Position numbers and translations under genes: made by a program. A stretch of 64,000 nt of DNA from Planctomycetota bacterium (GTDB lineage: Bacteria; Planctomycetota; Phycisphaerae; SM23-33): the NCBI GenBank assembly GCA_022705325.1, contig JAKJER010000024.1:1-64000 (forward strand). The letters run 5' to 3'. The notes under the pieces were generated by a model. The model was given only the letters and a program-made list of their open reading frames with translations, was not told the origin of the DNA and did not search any database. Of the stretch, positions 35,296 to 43,390 are shown piece after piece; position 1 is the first letter of the stretch, and every line of letters starts with the position of its first letter.

Positions 35296-35847
35296 TCACT
35301 TCTTTGTCTTCTGTTGCACCAGTCCCAGGACGACAATCCGCATCAGGATGGAGTCGGTCTGCTTCTCGAATCTCACGCTCTCGACCCGCAGCAGGCGGGG
35401 GGAGTCCTCCAGCCACTCGACGAACCGCCTCAGGTTGGAGAAGGTTCCCTCGACCTCGACCGCCAGCGTGACGGCCCGGTAGGGCCCGACCTTCCTGGGC
35501 TCGCGGGACTCCATGTCCCGCAGGCGGACCTGGGCCTCGCGCTGGGCGGCCAGGATGTGCTGGACCCAGTGGTTGGTCTCGCTCCCTCCGTCCAGGCGCT
35601 GGCGGTAGGTCTCGGCCTGCTTGCGGAGGTTCTCGACGTCGGTAATGGCCTCCAGCCGCTGCTGCTGGCTTCGCAGTTCGCCCTGGGCGGAGTCGATCCG
35701 TTGCGAGAGCGGCCAGTAGATGCCGGCCAGGGCCAGCAGCGTCAGAGCGGCGGTCACGGCTGGGCGAAGTCGGGCCGGGTCGCCAAGGTAACGCCCCAGC
35801 AGGAGCTTGTACTGTTGCAGACGCTGTCGGTCGGCGGGGGAGATCAT
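35296..35847 (-). CDS. GspM/PilO-like inner-membrane component
   Basis: The 183-residue protein has a transmembrane helix ('AVTAALTLLALAGIYWPLS'), a coiled coil ('QGELRSQQQRLEAITDVENLRKQAETYRQRL') and a ferredoxin-like end with 'VTLAVEVEGTFSNLRRFVEWLEDSPRLLRVESV'. This is the layout of PilO/GspM, which pairs with PilN/GspL. Its ATG overlaps the stop of the GspL-like gene. The assignment rests on layout and context. Confidence 0.8.
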   Translation of the reverse strand: MISPADRQRLQQYKLLLGRYLGDPARLRPAVTAALTLLALAGIYWPLSQRIDSAQGELRSQQQRLEAITDVENLRKQAETYRQRLDGGSETNHWVQHILAAQREAQVRLRDMESREPRKVGPYRAVTLAVEVEGTFSNLRRFVEWLEDSPRLLRVESVRFEKQTDSILMRIVVLGLVQQKTKK

Positions 35848-37385
35848 GGGCCCCCCTTTCGCCCGCGGGAGTCCTTCTCTCGCGGCAGGGCGATGATGGT
35901 GAAGTGGGCCATCTCGCTGTCGCCTTCCGCCCCGCGGGCCCACTTCACGTCGGCCAGCTTGACCAGCGGGAAGTCGCGCTGGAGCAGTTCCACCTGCGCG
36001 AGCGAGTCCAGGAACGTGTCGATCTCGCGCGGGGCGGAGTAGCGGTCGCCGAAGCGCGACAGGCAACGGAGGGTGAGCGACTTAGCGGGCTTGACCTTGT
36101 TCTTTCCGCCCGCCTCGCCCAGCTCGCAGAAGCCCCAGACGTGCGAGAGGCACGCGTTGGGGGGCAGGCGCGTGGGCAGGTCGCGGAGATAGTCGCTCCA
36201 GCGGACGCGGGTGGACAGGAAGCGGTGGACCGCGGACACCTCGCCCGTCAGGGCCTTGCGCTGATCGGCGATCTGGGCGAGCGTGAGCGAAGCAGCCCAG
36301 GCCCGCGAGGCGTTCTGGCGGGCGACGACCTCGGCATCTCGCTGGAGGCTCGTCCAGCGGTCCCACAACAGGCCCGCCATCAGGGCGGTGGCCAGCAGCA
36401 GGCAGGCCGCCAGGCGGCGCGGGAATATCTGGCGAATGGTGGGCGGGGGTCGCAGGTGGGCCAGCAGGTCCAGGCCCTCGCCGGCCCCGCGACGGGCGGA
36501 CAGGGCCAGCCCCGCCGCCAACACCGCCTCGCCGGGGCCCTCGTCGCTGCTCAGCAGCGTCTCCAGGCCGGTCTGCTCCTGGACCTCTCGGGCCAGGGCC
36601 TCGTCCGCCTGCCCTTGCAGGACCAGCCCGCCGACCTCGCGAACGTGCAGATGGGTGCGAGCGTGGGCCAGCAGGCTCCGTACGGCCGAGGTGGCTGCCG
36701 ACACCATGGGGCCCTGCTGGATCGCGAAGGGCCGGCAGAGCACGCTTTGGCCTTCGCAGGTCAGCAGGGCCAGCCCGTGCTCGCCGCCCAGGAGAATGCG
36801 GACCGCCCAGCGCCACGAGCGAGGCCCGCGGCAGCGCCGATGGGCCAGTTCGCCCAGCGACCACGCACACGGCTCCAGGCGGAAGTGTCTGAGTTCCAGC
36901 GGGGCCAGGGCCTGGTGAATCTCGTCGGCCAGGTCGCGCCGGCAGGCAGCCAGGCAGCAGCCGACCTGCCCCTCGCCCAGGCGGACCATGCGCCCGGCGG
37001 CGGCTGTCCGCTCCGCGTCTCCCATGCCGCTGACGCCCGAGCGGGCCAGCAGAGCGTGGGGCGGAGGGAGTTCCTGTGCGGGCTCTTCCAGCATGTAGGT
37101 GGTGAAGTACGTCTGCTGGGGCGAGAGCCCCACGCAAAGTCGAAGCCGCCTGAGCTGGGCGGGCTTGAACTGGCTCCGCAGCCAGGCAGCCAGGACGGCG
37201 CCCGGGCCGGGTGCAGGGGAGTCGTCGCCCGGCGCAGGGGCTGGCTCGTCCAGAGGGATGCACTGGAGGGCTACCGGTTTGAGTCCGCCCAGCGACCAGG
37301 CGACCTGAACGACGGTCAGTTGCCGCTTGGCCAGGTACACGCCCAGGCTGCCGGCGGTCGAAAACCTGTTCTGCGCGTGGGACAC
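35844..37385 (-). CDS. GspL-like protein (PilM-PilN type)
   Basis: The 513-residue protein is the first gene of the cluster. The start is placed at GTG 37385 because GGAGG lies 5 nt upstream. Residues 1-300 resemble the actin-like cytoplasmic domain of PilM/GspL ('GVYLAKRQLTVVQVAWS', 'GLVLQGQADEALAREVQEQTGLE'). A transmembrane helix follows ('RRLAACLLLATALMAGLLW'), then a coiled-coil and ferredoxin-like PilN part ('RWSDYLRDLPTRLPPNACL'). PilM and PilN functions on one chain equal GspL. It would recruit GspE to the membrane. Confidence 0.82.
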   Translation of the reverse strand: MSHAQNRFSTAGSLGVYLAKRQLTVVQVAWSLGGLKPVALQCIPLDEPAPAPGDDSPAPGPGAVLAAWLRSQFKPAQLRRLRLCVGLSPQQTYFTTYMLEEPAQELPPPHALLARSGVSGMGDAERTAAAGRMVRLGEGQVGCCLAACRRDLADEIHQALAPLELRHFRLEPCAWSLGELAHRRCRGPRSWRWAVRILLGGEHGLALLTCEGQSVLCRPFAIQQGPMVSAATSAVRSLLAHARTHLHVREVGGLVLQGQADEALAREVQEQTGLETLLSSDEGPGEAVLAAGLALSARRGAGEGLDLLAHLRPPPTIRQIFPRRLAACLLLATALMAGLLWDRWTSLQRDAEVVARQNASRAWAASLTLAQIADQRKALTGEVSAVHRFLSTRVRWSDYLRDLPTRLPPNACLSHVWGFCELGEAGGKNKVKPAKSLTLRCLSRFGDRYSAPREIDTFLDSLAQVELLQRDFPLVKLADVKWARGAEGDSEMAHFTIIALPREKDSRGRKGGP

Positions 37386-37691
37386 GTGCGCCTCCGAGCG
37401 CCGGACCTGCACCGGCCTACAAGGCCCGCGCAGTCCGCTGCCCTTCGCTTTCCACTCCTGCTGCACTACTAGGCTCGTCAAAACCAGGAGCGGACTTGAA
37501 TAACGTCCTTGAGCGGCGTCCCGCCTGGGGTCCCGTTGCGGCTGCCGCTGCCGGAAGACACGTCGTCGCCACCACCGTCATCTCCCTTTGCCTCTCGGTT
37601 GTCGGGGTCATCCGGAGGTCGTCCGCTCCCGGTGACTCCCGCTGTGGTCTTTCCCTCCCACCCGTCTATACCGTACATTGGTCACATACGG
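37386..37691. other. 306-bp gap upstream of the secretion cluster and the VanZ gene
   Basis: This divergent intergenic region has lower third-position GC than its neighbours. It holds a possible small minus-strand reading frame (37478-37678, listed separately) and presumably the promoters of both flanking units. I could not identify a convincing -35/-10 pair. Confidence 0.5.
37478..37678 (-). CDS. Possible 66-residue Gly/Asp/Ser-rich protein
   Basis: An ATG-started frame encodes a hydrophilic peptide rich in Gly, Asp and Ser ('DDPDNREAKGDDGGGDDVSSGSGS') and ends 92 bp before the GspL-like start. Its composition differs from the arginine-rich noise typical of non-coding frames here. However, there is no ribosome binding site, signal peptide or known motif. 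It may be a real leader gene of the secretion cluster or chance. Confidence 0.25.
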   Translation of the reverse strand: MYGIDGWEGKTTAGVTGSGRPPDDPDNREAKGDDGGGDDVSSGSGSRNGTPGGTPLKDVIQVRSWF

Positions 37692-39122
37692 ATGCATGAG
37701 CAACCGCCTCAATCCGAGTCCGACACTCTCCCTCCTGTAGCCAGGGCCGGTCGGTACTACTTCGCCGCCTTCGTCTTCTATCTGCTGCTGGTGGTGTACG
37801 GCAGCCTGGTGCCCCTGAAGTTCCGCGACCTGCCGGCGGACGCAGCCTGGCGGGTGTTCACCCACGCCTTCTCCAGGGGCGTCTCGGGCGCCTATCTCTC
37901 GCGGTCGGACGTGGTGGCCAACTTCCTGCTGTTCGTGCCGCTGGCGTTCCTGGGCATGGGCCTGCTCACGCGCGGCGGGCGGGCGCGCTGGCACGTGCTG
38001 TGGGCCCTGCCGCTGCTGCCGACCCTGACGGCCATCGGGGCCGGCATCGAGTACCTGCAGGTCTATGTGCCCGCGCGCAATCCCTCGCCGCGCGACGTGG
38101 CCATGCAGGCCTGCGGCTCGTTGCTGGGCGTGATGCTGTGGGCCCTGGCGGGTCGGCCCTTCACCCGATACGTGCACGGCCTGGCTCACCACACGCGCCT
38201 CCGCCGCCCGGACGTGCAGGTGCTGGGCGGCTACCTGGTGGGCTTCTTCCTCTATCAGCTCATGCCCTTCAACCTCACCATCAGCCCGGCGGAGATTACC
38301 CGCAAGCTCTACAACGGACAGATCAACTTCGTTCCCTTCGCCGATCCCGTGGGCTATCGCCCGTACATCGTTTTCGCCAAGTTCACCTTGCTGGTGCCCG
38401 TGGGCATGTTCTTCGCGCTGTGGCGGCCCGGGCGGCGCGTGTGGGCGGCGGTGGGCTACGGGCTGCTGTACGTGGTCGCCCTGGAGCTGGCCCAACTGCT
38501 GGTGGTCGAACACTTCACCAGCGTCACCGACGTGATCCTGGGCACGGGCGGCTGCCTGCTGGGCGGGCTGCTGGGGGCGATGATCGCCTCGGCCCGCGGG
38601 GACGCAGCGGCGCAGGGCGCCGGCGGCGCCGAGTCTGCGCGGGCGGCCGGCGACGGCTTCTGGGGCCGGTGGGGATGGGAGATCAAGTTCGCGCTGACGG
38701 CGCTGTACGTGGGAGCGCTGGCCCTGCTGCGCTGGTGGCCGCTGGACTTCCGCACGCCCCCGCGCGGGCTGCTCAAGCAGGCGTATGCCGCGCTCCGCGT
38801 GCCGATGCACCACCTGTACTTCCAGAATCCGTTCGAGGCCTTCACCAACATCGCCCGCGACGTCGGATGGTTCATGGTGGTCGGGCTGCTGCTGCGGAGC
38901 CTGTGGCCCAACCGCTCCCGCCTGGGCTGGCTGGGCAGCCTCTTCCTCGCATGCGTCCTGGCCGGCGGACTGGAGCTGGGCCAGGTGTTCGTCTCCCGCG
39001 TGCCGGACGTGACCAGCATCCTGCTGGGCGGCCTGGGCGCCTTCGCGGGCATCCTGGCCCAGCCGTTCCTGGGGCGAGTGTTCGGTCTTAGTCCTGGCAA
39101 GAAGGCAGCGGGCGGGACGTGA
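37692..39122 (+). CDS. Membrane protein with three VanZ-like modules
   Basis: The 476-residue integral membrane protein repeats a VanZ-like pattern three times. Each module opens with a helix ending in a proline motif ('VVYGSLVPLKF', 'LYQLMPFNLT', 'LLRWWPLDFR'), then an amphipathic segment, then 'N(F/I)...VP' and 'G.ELGQ/LAQL' helices. Clear examples are 'VVANFLLFVPLAFLGMG', 'YVVALELAQLLVVEHFTSVTDVILGTGG' and 'LAGGLELGQVFVSRVPDVTSILLGGLG'. VanZ proteins usually have one module; the best-known member gives low-level teicoplanin resistance. The start at 37692 has no strong ribosome binding site. A role in envelope or polymer handling is only a guess. Confidence 0.8.
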   Translation: MHEQPPQSESDTLPPVARAGRYYFAAFVFYLLLVVYGSLVPLKFRDLPADAAWRVFTHAFSRGVSGAYLSRSDVVANFLLFVPLAFLGMGLLTRGGRARWHVLWALPLLPTLTAIGAGIEYLQVYVPARNPSPRDVAMQACGSLLGVMLWALAGRPFTRYVHGLAHHTRLRRPDVQVLGGYLVGFFLYQLMPFNLTISPAEITRKLYNGQINFVPFADPVGYRPYIVFAKFTLLVPVGMFFALWRPGRRVWAAVGYGLLYVVALELAQLLVVEHFTSVTDVILGTGGCLLGGLLGAMIASARGDAAAQGAGGAESARAAGDGFWGRWGWEIKFALTALYVGALALLRWWPLDFRTPPRGLLKQAYAALRVPMHHLYFQNPFEAFTNIARDVGWFMVVGLLLRSLWPNRSRLGWLGSLFLACVLAGGLELGQVFVSRVPDVTSILLGGLGAFAGILAQPFLGRVFGLSPGKKAAGGT

Positions 39123-39128
39123 GTCTCA

Positions 39129-40049
39129 CTACAGACCTGGAAGCGAGGCGGGGCGCGATGTGGGTGTGGTCGCTCGTGGTCTTTCGCGTAGCTGTCGCAC
39201 GGCGCGGAAAGCCTGGCGAATCTGCTCGCTCGTGCCGACGGCGAGATACAGGTCATATTCGAATACCAGGCCGGGCTTGACGGCAAACGTCGCCAGGGGT
39301 GCGAAGTACGAACAGGCCGAACCCTTTTCCTGGTAGCGATAGCAGGTGAGTCGGCTCGCGATGGGGACGTAGACCCCGGCGCCGAAGTCTTTGTCGTCGA
39401 CGTAAGCAGCCCAGCCTTCGGTCATCCGGCGCCCCTCGTTGGGCCAGCCGGGCGTGGATCGGGAGACCGGTGCGCCGGTCCATGGCTTCTCGCCGTCATA
39501 CACCACGAGGGTCTCCAGGTCCGGCTCGGCGAAGAAAGCTGGCGTTTCCTGGTCAACTGCCGGGTGGGCGCGCGCACCACGATAGGTGAATCTGAATCGG
39601 ACGTGAGCGACGGGACCGTCCAGCCGAATCCACTCCTCCATTGTCACGTCATCCAGTTGCTTGCCGGTCGCCCAGTGGCAGGGGCGCGTCCTGGCGTAGA
39701 TGCGCGATGAATCCGCCTTGAGCTCCAGTACTCGGGCTGATTCCCCGCGATAGCCTCCGCCCTGCACGGGATTCCACCGCCAAGGCTTGCCCGCCCACGA
39801 CGAGCCGTCCCGCTGGCCGTAGTAGGACTGCTGCACCAGTCTGCCGTGGTCGAAATGATTGATTAGGTTGCGTTTCGCCCCTCCCGCCGACAGCCATCCG
39901 ATGGCGGCCCCGGAGCTTCTCTTGATCCCGATGCGGACCTGGCCGTTGTCCAGGAAGATCCAATTCCCCTGACCCACTGCCGGAGCGGATGCGGAATCGG
40001 CGGCACCGCACAGACAAGTCATCACGACCAGTGCCAGATTCAACGCCAC
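39129..40049 (-). CDS. Secreted beta-rich protein, unknown function
   Basis: The 306-residue protein has a short signal peptide ending near residue 19. Its body is beta-strand-rich: 'IFLDNGQVRIGIKRSSGAAIGWLS', 'VAHVRFRFTYRGAR' and 'AAYVDDKDFGAGVYVPIA'. This looks like the supersandwich fold of galactose mutarotase-like or alginate-lyase-associated domains, but no catalytic set is identifiable. Six bp separate its stop from the convergent VanZ gene. It is divergent from the PDZ peptidase gene. Confidence 0.65.
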   Translation of the reverse strand: MALNLALVVMTCLCGAADSASAPAVGQGNWIFLDNGQVRIGIKRSSGAAIGWLSAGGAKRNLINHFDHGRLVQQSYYGQRDGSSWAGKPWRWNPVQGGGYRGESARVLELKADSSRIYARTRPCHWATGKQLDDVTMEEWIRLDGPVAHVRFRFTYRGARAHPAVDQETPAFFAEPDLETLVVYDGEKPWTGAPVSRSTPGWPNEGRRMTEGWAAYVDDKDFGAGVYVPIASRLTCYRYQEKGSACSYFAPLATFAVKPGLVFEYDLYLAVGTSEQIRQAFRAVRQLRERPRATTPTSRPASLPGL

Positions 40050-40142
40050 GGTTTCTCCTTGGGCGGCTCATGTTTGCAGACGACCCCTCTCGCAAGAGAT
40101 GAACGGAGAATTTCTGCTTCTGTTGCTCCTCCTGGCGGGCGA

Positions 40143-40148
40143 TATAAT
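40143..40148 (+). promoter_or_regulatory. TATAAT box positioned for a near-leaderless transcript
   Basis: A perfect -10 hexamer ends 8 nt before the ATG at 40157, so transcription would begin at or within a few bases of the start codon. No good -35 is present. Confidence 0.35.
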
Positions 40149-40153
40149 CACAC

Positions 40154-41311
40154 GTGATGTGTTCGTTGAGGAAAGTTCTGATCGCAGCGACGCTCCTGGT
40201 AATGGGCACGGCAGCGCAGGGGCCGGCCCAGTCGGCGCCGGGGAACGACCCAGCCAATCTCGATGAGCAGGCCAAGCGACTGGCCAAGGAACAGCTCGAG
40301 CGCCTGGGGGCCGGCTATGTCGCCCGCATCGACCCGCAGCGGCGGATCGTGTACGTCTCGGCCATCGACCCGGGCAACTTCCAGCGGGTGACGGCCCTGC
40401 TGTCGATGCAGCACGACCTGCTGCGGCGTCAGATCTTCCCCGCCCCCTTGGGGTGGAACGTGACGGTGATCTTCCCCACGCTGAATGACTATCGCCGCCG
40501 CACGCCGCTGGCCAAGGCAGCCGGCTTTTACCACCACCCCTCGCGGACGCTCTACAGCGTTTCGCTCAGCGACGTGCTGCTGCACGAGTTTACCCACGCG
40601 CTGCATCACAACGATCAGCATCTCAGCCGCCAGCAGCACGCCTTGTGGGTGATCGAGGGGTTTGCGACGCTGTTCCAGCGGTGCAAGCCCACGGCGGCGG
40701 GGCTCGAGCCGCAGAACGACTGGTCTCTGGGGGACCTCCAGGAAACGGTCAAGGCGGGCAAGGCCTGCAAGCTGGCCGAGCTGATGACTATGAGCCAGAA
40801 GGCGTTTCTGGAGAAGGCCGAGACGCACTATTCCCAAGTGCGGTGGGTGATGATGTATCTCTACCGCAAGGGCAAGCTGCCGGAGTTCTACGCGACGTAC
40901 AAGGCGACCTGGGCGGCGGACGCCACCGGCCGAAAGGCCCTGGAGAAGGTCTTCGCCCAAGACCTGGACAAGATCGAAGCCGACTGGACCCAATGGCTGC
41001 TGGAGCTCGAACCGCCCTGGAAGCCGGGCTACACCGTCAAGGCCCGCCTGGGCGTGCGCATGAAGCCCTGCGAGGACGGAGTGGAGATCACGGCCCTGCT
41101 TCGCGGCTCGGCGGCCAGCCAGACCCACCTGCTGCGCCCGGGCGACGTGGTGCTGGCTATCAACGCTCAGCAAACGCCGACCCCGCGGGACCTGACCGCC
41201 GCCGTGCAGGCCTGCAAGCCGGGGCAGATCGTGGACATCGAGATTATCCGCGACGGCAAGGTGACGACGATCAAGCAGGTCCTGGGCGTGGGCGGGCCGG
41301 AGAAGAAGTAA
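40154..41311 (+). CDS. Secreted HExxH metallopeptidase with C-terminal PDZ domain
   Basis: The protein (385 residues from GTG 40154, or one fewer from ATG 40157) has a signal peptide of about 25 residues. Its gluzincin motif is HEFTH (144-148), with E168 in 'VIEGFATLF' as the likely third ligand. The C-terminal 90 residues form a PDZ domain: 'GVEITALLRGSAASQTHLLRPGDVVLAINAQ' and 'IVDIEIIRDGKVTTI'. Such a layout suggests an envelope protease that recognises C-termini. It resembles the 11031-12221 protein in catalytic type but not in overall sequence. Confidence 0.82.
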   Translation: MMCSLRKVLIAATLLVMGTAAQGPAQSAPGNDPANLDEQAKRLAKEQLERLGAGYVARIDPQRRIVYVSAIDPGNFQRVTALLSMQHDLLRRQIFPAPLGWNVTVIFPTLNDYRRRTPLAKAAGFYHHPSRTLYSVSLSDVLLHEFTHALHHNDQHLSRQQHALWVIEGFATLFQRCKPTAAGLEPQNDWSLGDLQETVKAGKACKLAELMTMSQKAFLEKAETHYSQVRWVMMYLYRKGKLPEFYATYKATWAADATGRKALEKVFAQDLDKIEADWTQWLLELEPPWKPGYTVKARLGVRMKPCEDGVEITALLRGSAASQTHLLRPGDVVLAINAQQTPTPRDLTAAVQACKPGQIVDIEIIRDGKVTTIKQVLGVGGPEKK

Positions 41312-41317
41312 TCACCG

Positions 41318-41333
41318 GCTCGGCGCGCCGAGC
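41318..41333. terminator. Palindromic hairpin between convergent peptidase and PII genes
   Basis: A 16-bp perfect palindrome, GCTCGGCGCGCCGAGC, lies in the 58-bp gap between convergent stops. It can form a short hairpin, without a U-run. Confidence 0.35.
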
Positions 41334-41369
41334 GGCTCAAGGGCAAGCTCGGCGACCGGCGCCGGATGC

Positions 41370-41711
41370 CTACCCGATGGCCTCGTTGCCTTCCTCGCCC
41401 GTGCGGATGCGGATGCAGCGGGGCAGGTCCAGGACGAAGATCTTCCCGTCGCCGATGTTGCCGGTGTGCGCCGCGCCCATGATGGCGTCGATGGTCGGCT
41501 GGACGTACTGGTCGTTGACGGCGATCTCCAGTTTGACCTTCCGCAGGAGCGAGCCGGCCTCCTTGTGGCTGCGGTAGACCTCGGCGATGCCCTTCTGTCG
41601 CCCGCGTCCCAGCACGGGCGTAGCCGTTACCAGGTGGATTTCCTTCTCCTCGAGCTTCTGGAGGACCTCGTCCATTCGGTCGGGCTGGATGATGGCGATG
41701 ACGTATTTCAT
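41370..41711 (-). CDS. glnK: PII nitrogen regulatory protein lacking the uridylylation tyrosine
   Basis: The 113-residue protein is a standard-length PII signal transducer that would bind ATP/ADP and 2-oxoglutarate. It keeps Q39, the 'GRGRQKG' T-loop base, Y46, 'TGNIGDGKIFV' and the terminal 'IRIRTGEEG' signature. Residue 51, the Tyr uridylylated in E. coli GlnB, is Glu here, so control must rest on ligand binding. It lies 95 bp downstream of amt on the same strand, so it should regulate that transporter directly. Naming as glnK rests on the amt linkage. Confidence 0.93.
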   Translation of the reverse strand: MKYVIAIIQPDRMDEVLQKLEEKEIHLVTATPVLGRGRQKGIAEVYRSHKEAGSLLRKVKLEIAVNDQYVQPTIDAIMGAAHTGNIGDGKIFVLDLPRCIRIRTGEEGNEAIG

Positions 41712-41806
41712 AAGGCGGTCCTTTGGCGTCCGTATAGGTCTTTGTCTTCTTGTTCAGCGACAGAGCGTCGCGTGCCGTCCAGGGTCTCAGGCGGGCGCCT
41801 GAAGAC

Positions 41807-43183
41807 TCAGTCGATCACCGTGTACGCGGATTCCTTGTGCTGGGTGAGGTCCAGGCCGACGCGTTCGTCGTGTTCGCAGACCCGCAGGCCCATGGTCAGG
41901 TCCACCAGCTTGAGCAGGATCAGGCCCAGCACGAACGAGAAGACGATGCACACGACAGCCGCCTGCACCTGCACCAGGAGCTGATGCGCGCCGCCCTCGC
42001 CATAGAACAATCCGTTCTTGCCGTTGACCTCGGCCGACGCGAACAGCCCGGTGGCGATCGCGCCCCAGATGCCGCCCACTCCGTGGACGCCGAAGGCGTC
42101 GAGGCTGTCGTCGTAGCCGAGGCGGGGTTTGAGGAAGGTCACGCACAGCCAGGGGATGACGGCTGCCCCGACGCCGATGGCGATGGCGCCCATGGGTGTG
42201 ACGAACCCGGCCGCCGGCGTGATGGAGACCAGTCCGGCCACCGCGCCGGTGATCATGCCCAGCGTGGTGGGCTTGGTGTGGAAGAACCAGTCCAGCAGGG
42301 CCCAGATCAGACCGGCGGTGGCGGCGGCGGTATGGGTGTTGACGAAGGCAGCCGACGCCAGGCCGTTGGCGCCCAGGGCGCTGGCGGCGTTGAACCCGAA
42401 CCAGCCGAACCAGAGCAGCCCCGCGCCCAGCGTAGCCCAGGGCAGGCTGTGGGGCGGGCTGATGGCGTTGGGGTAGCCCTTTCGCCTGCCCAGCACCAGC
42501 GCGGCAGCCAGCGCGGTCATGCCCGCATTGATGTGCACGACCGTCCCGCCGGCGAAGTCCAGGGCGCCCCACCCGGCCGCCCCGAGGAAGCCGCCCGCGC
42601 CCCACACCCAGTGGGCCATCGGGTCGTACACGATCGTCGCCCACAGCAGGCTGAAGACGCAGAACGCGGAGAACTTCATCCGCTCGGCGAAGGCCCCGAT
42701 GATCAGCGCCGGCGTGATCACCGCGAACATCATCTGGAACATCATGAAGGTCGAGTGAGGAATCGTCGGGGCGTAGTCGCTGGGAGCGGCGCCGACGCCC
42801 TTCAGGCCGATCCACTCCAGCCCGCCGATGATGCCGCCCTTGGTGGGCCCGAACGACAGGCTGTAGCCCACCAGCACCCACTGCACGCTGATCAGGCAGA
42901 GGATCATGAAGCACTGCATGAGCACCGAGAGGTAGTTCTTCTTACGGACCAGTCCGCCGTAGAAGAACGCCAGGGCGGGCGTCATGAGCATGACCAGGGC
43001 CGTGCCCATCATGACCCAGGCCGTGTCGCCGGTGTCAATGGCTGCGGGCGCAGCGGCAGGCGCCGTGGCGGCTGGAGGCGTCGAGGCGACCTCGGCCAAG
43101 AGCCCTCCGCCCAGCGCAAAGACAACCATGGCCGAGAGTAGACGCGGCAACCACTTCCGTACGTACGTAGTCTTCACTTGCAT
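41807..43183 (-). CDS. amt: Ammonium transporter
   Basis: The 458-residue protein has an N-terminal cleavable or extra helix, an Ala/Pro linker, then the eleven-helix Amt core. Landmarks include 'DTAWVMMGTALVMLMTPALAFFYGGLVR', the pore histidines in 'GTVVHINAGMTAL' and 'DAFGVHGVGGIWGAI', and 'WFGWFGFNAAS'. The ATG at 43183 has AGGAAAGG upstream. The gene order amt then PII is the reverse of the common glnK-amt order. A sigma-54 promoter (43238-43254) precedes it, indicating induction under nitrogen limitation. Confidence 0.96.
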   Translation of the reverse strand: MQVKTTYVRKWLPRLLSAMVVFALGGGLLAEVASTPPAATAPAAAPAAIDTGDTAWVMMGTALVMLMTPALAFFYGGLVRKKNYLSVLMQCFMILCLISVQWVLVGYSLSFGPTKGGIIGGLEWIGLKGVGAAPSDYAPTIPHSTFMMFQMMFAVITPALIIGAFAERMKFSAFCVFSLLWATIVYDPMAHWVWGAGGFLGAAGWGALDFAGGTVVHINAGMTALAAALVLGRRKGYPNAISPPHSLPWATLGAGLLWFGWFGFNAASALGANGLASAAFVNTHTAAATAGLIWALLDWFFHTKPTTLGMITGAVAGLVSITPAAGFVTPMGAIAIGVGAAVIPWLCVTFLKPRLGYDDSLDAFGVHGVGGIWGAIATGLFASAEVNGKNGLFYGEGGAHQLLVQVQAAVVCIVFSFVLGLILLKLVDLTMGLRVCEHDERVGLDLTQHKESAYTVID

Positions 43184-43237
43184 TACCCTTTCCTGCATAT
43201 CCAGACAGTTCGACTGCACGGCTCGTGGAAAGGGAAA

Positions 43238-43254
43238 AGCACAGGGCGTGCCAG
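43238..43254 (-). promoter_or_regulatory. Sigma-54 promoter of amt-PII
   Basis: The minus strand reads CTGGCACGCCCTGTGCT, matching the -24/-12 consensus YTGGCACGRNNNTTGCW at all but two positions, with GG and GC exactly 12 bp apart. Transcription would start near 43228 and leave a leader of about 45 nt before the amt ATG. An enhancer-binding activator such as NtrC would be required. Confidence 0.8.
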
Positions 43255-43390
43255 AGGATGGATTCGAACTGCAACTTCTTCCCGGATAAGGAATTACTGG
43301 CCTATACGACCGGAGGCCAACAGGGGAGGCGGCAGACAAAAACGTCCCAATTCTGCGGAAGATCGCACATTTTTGTCTTGGCAGATCGCG

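Noticed and set aside
43251..43330. tRNA-like segment on the minus strand with a GTTCGAATCC-type T-loop and a possible ATC anticodon loop
   Set aside because: The T-stem pairs at only about two of five positions and no seven-base acceptor stem can be built. The sequence overlaps the sigma-54 promoter region, so it is at most a relic.
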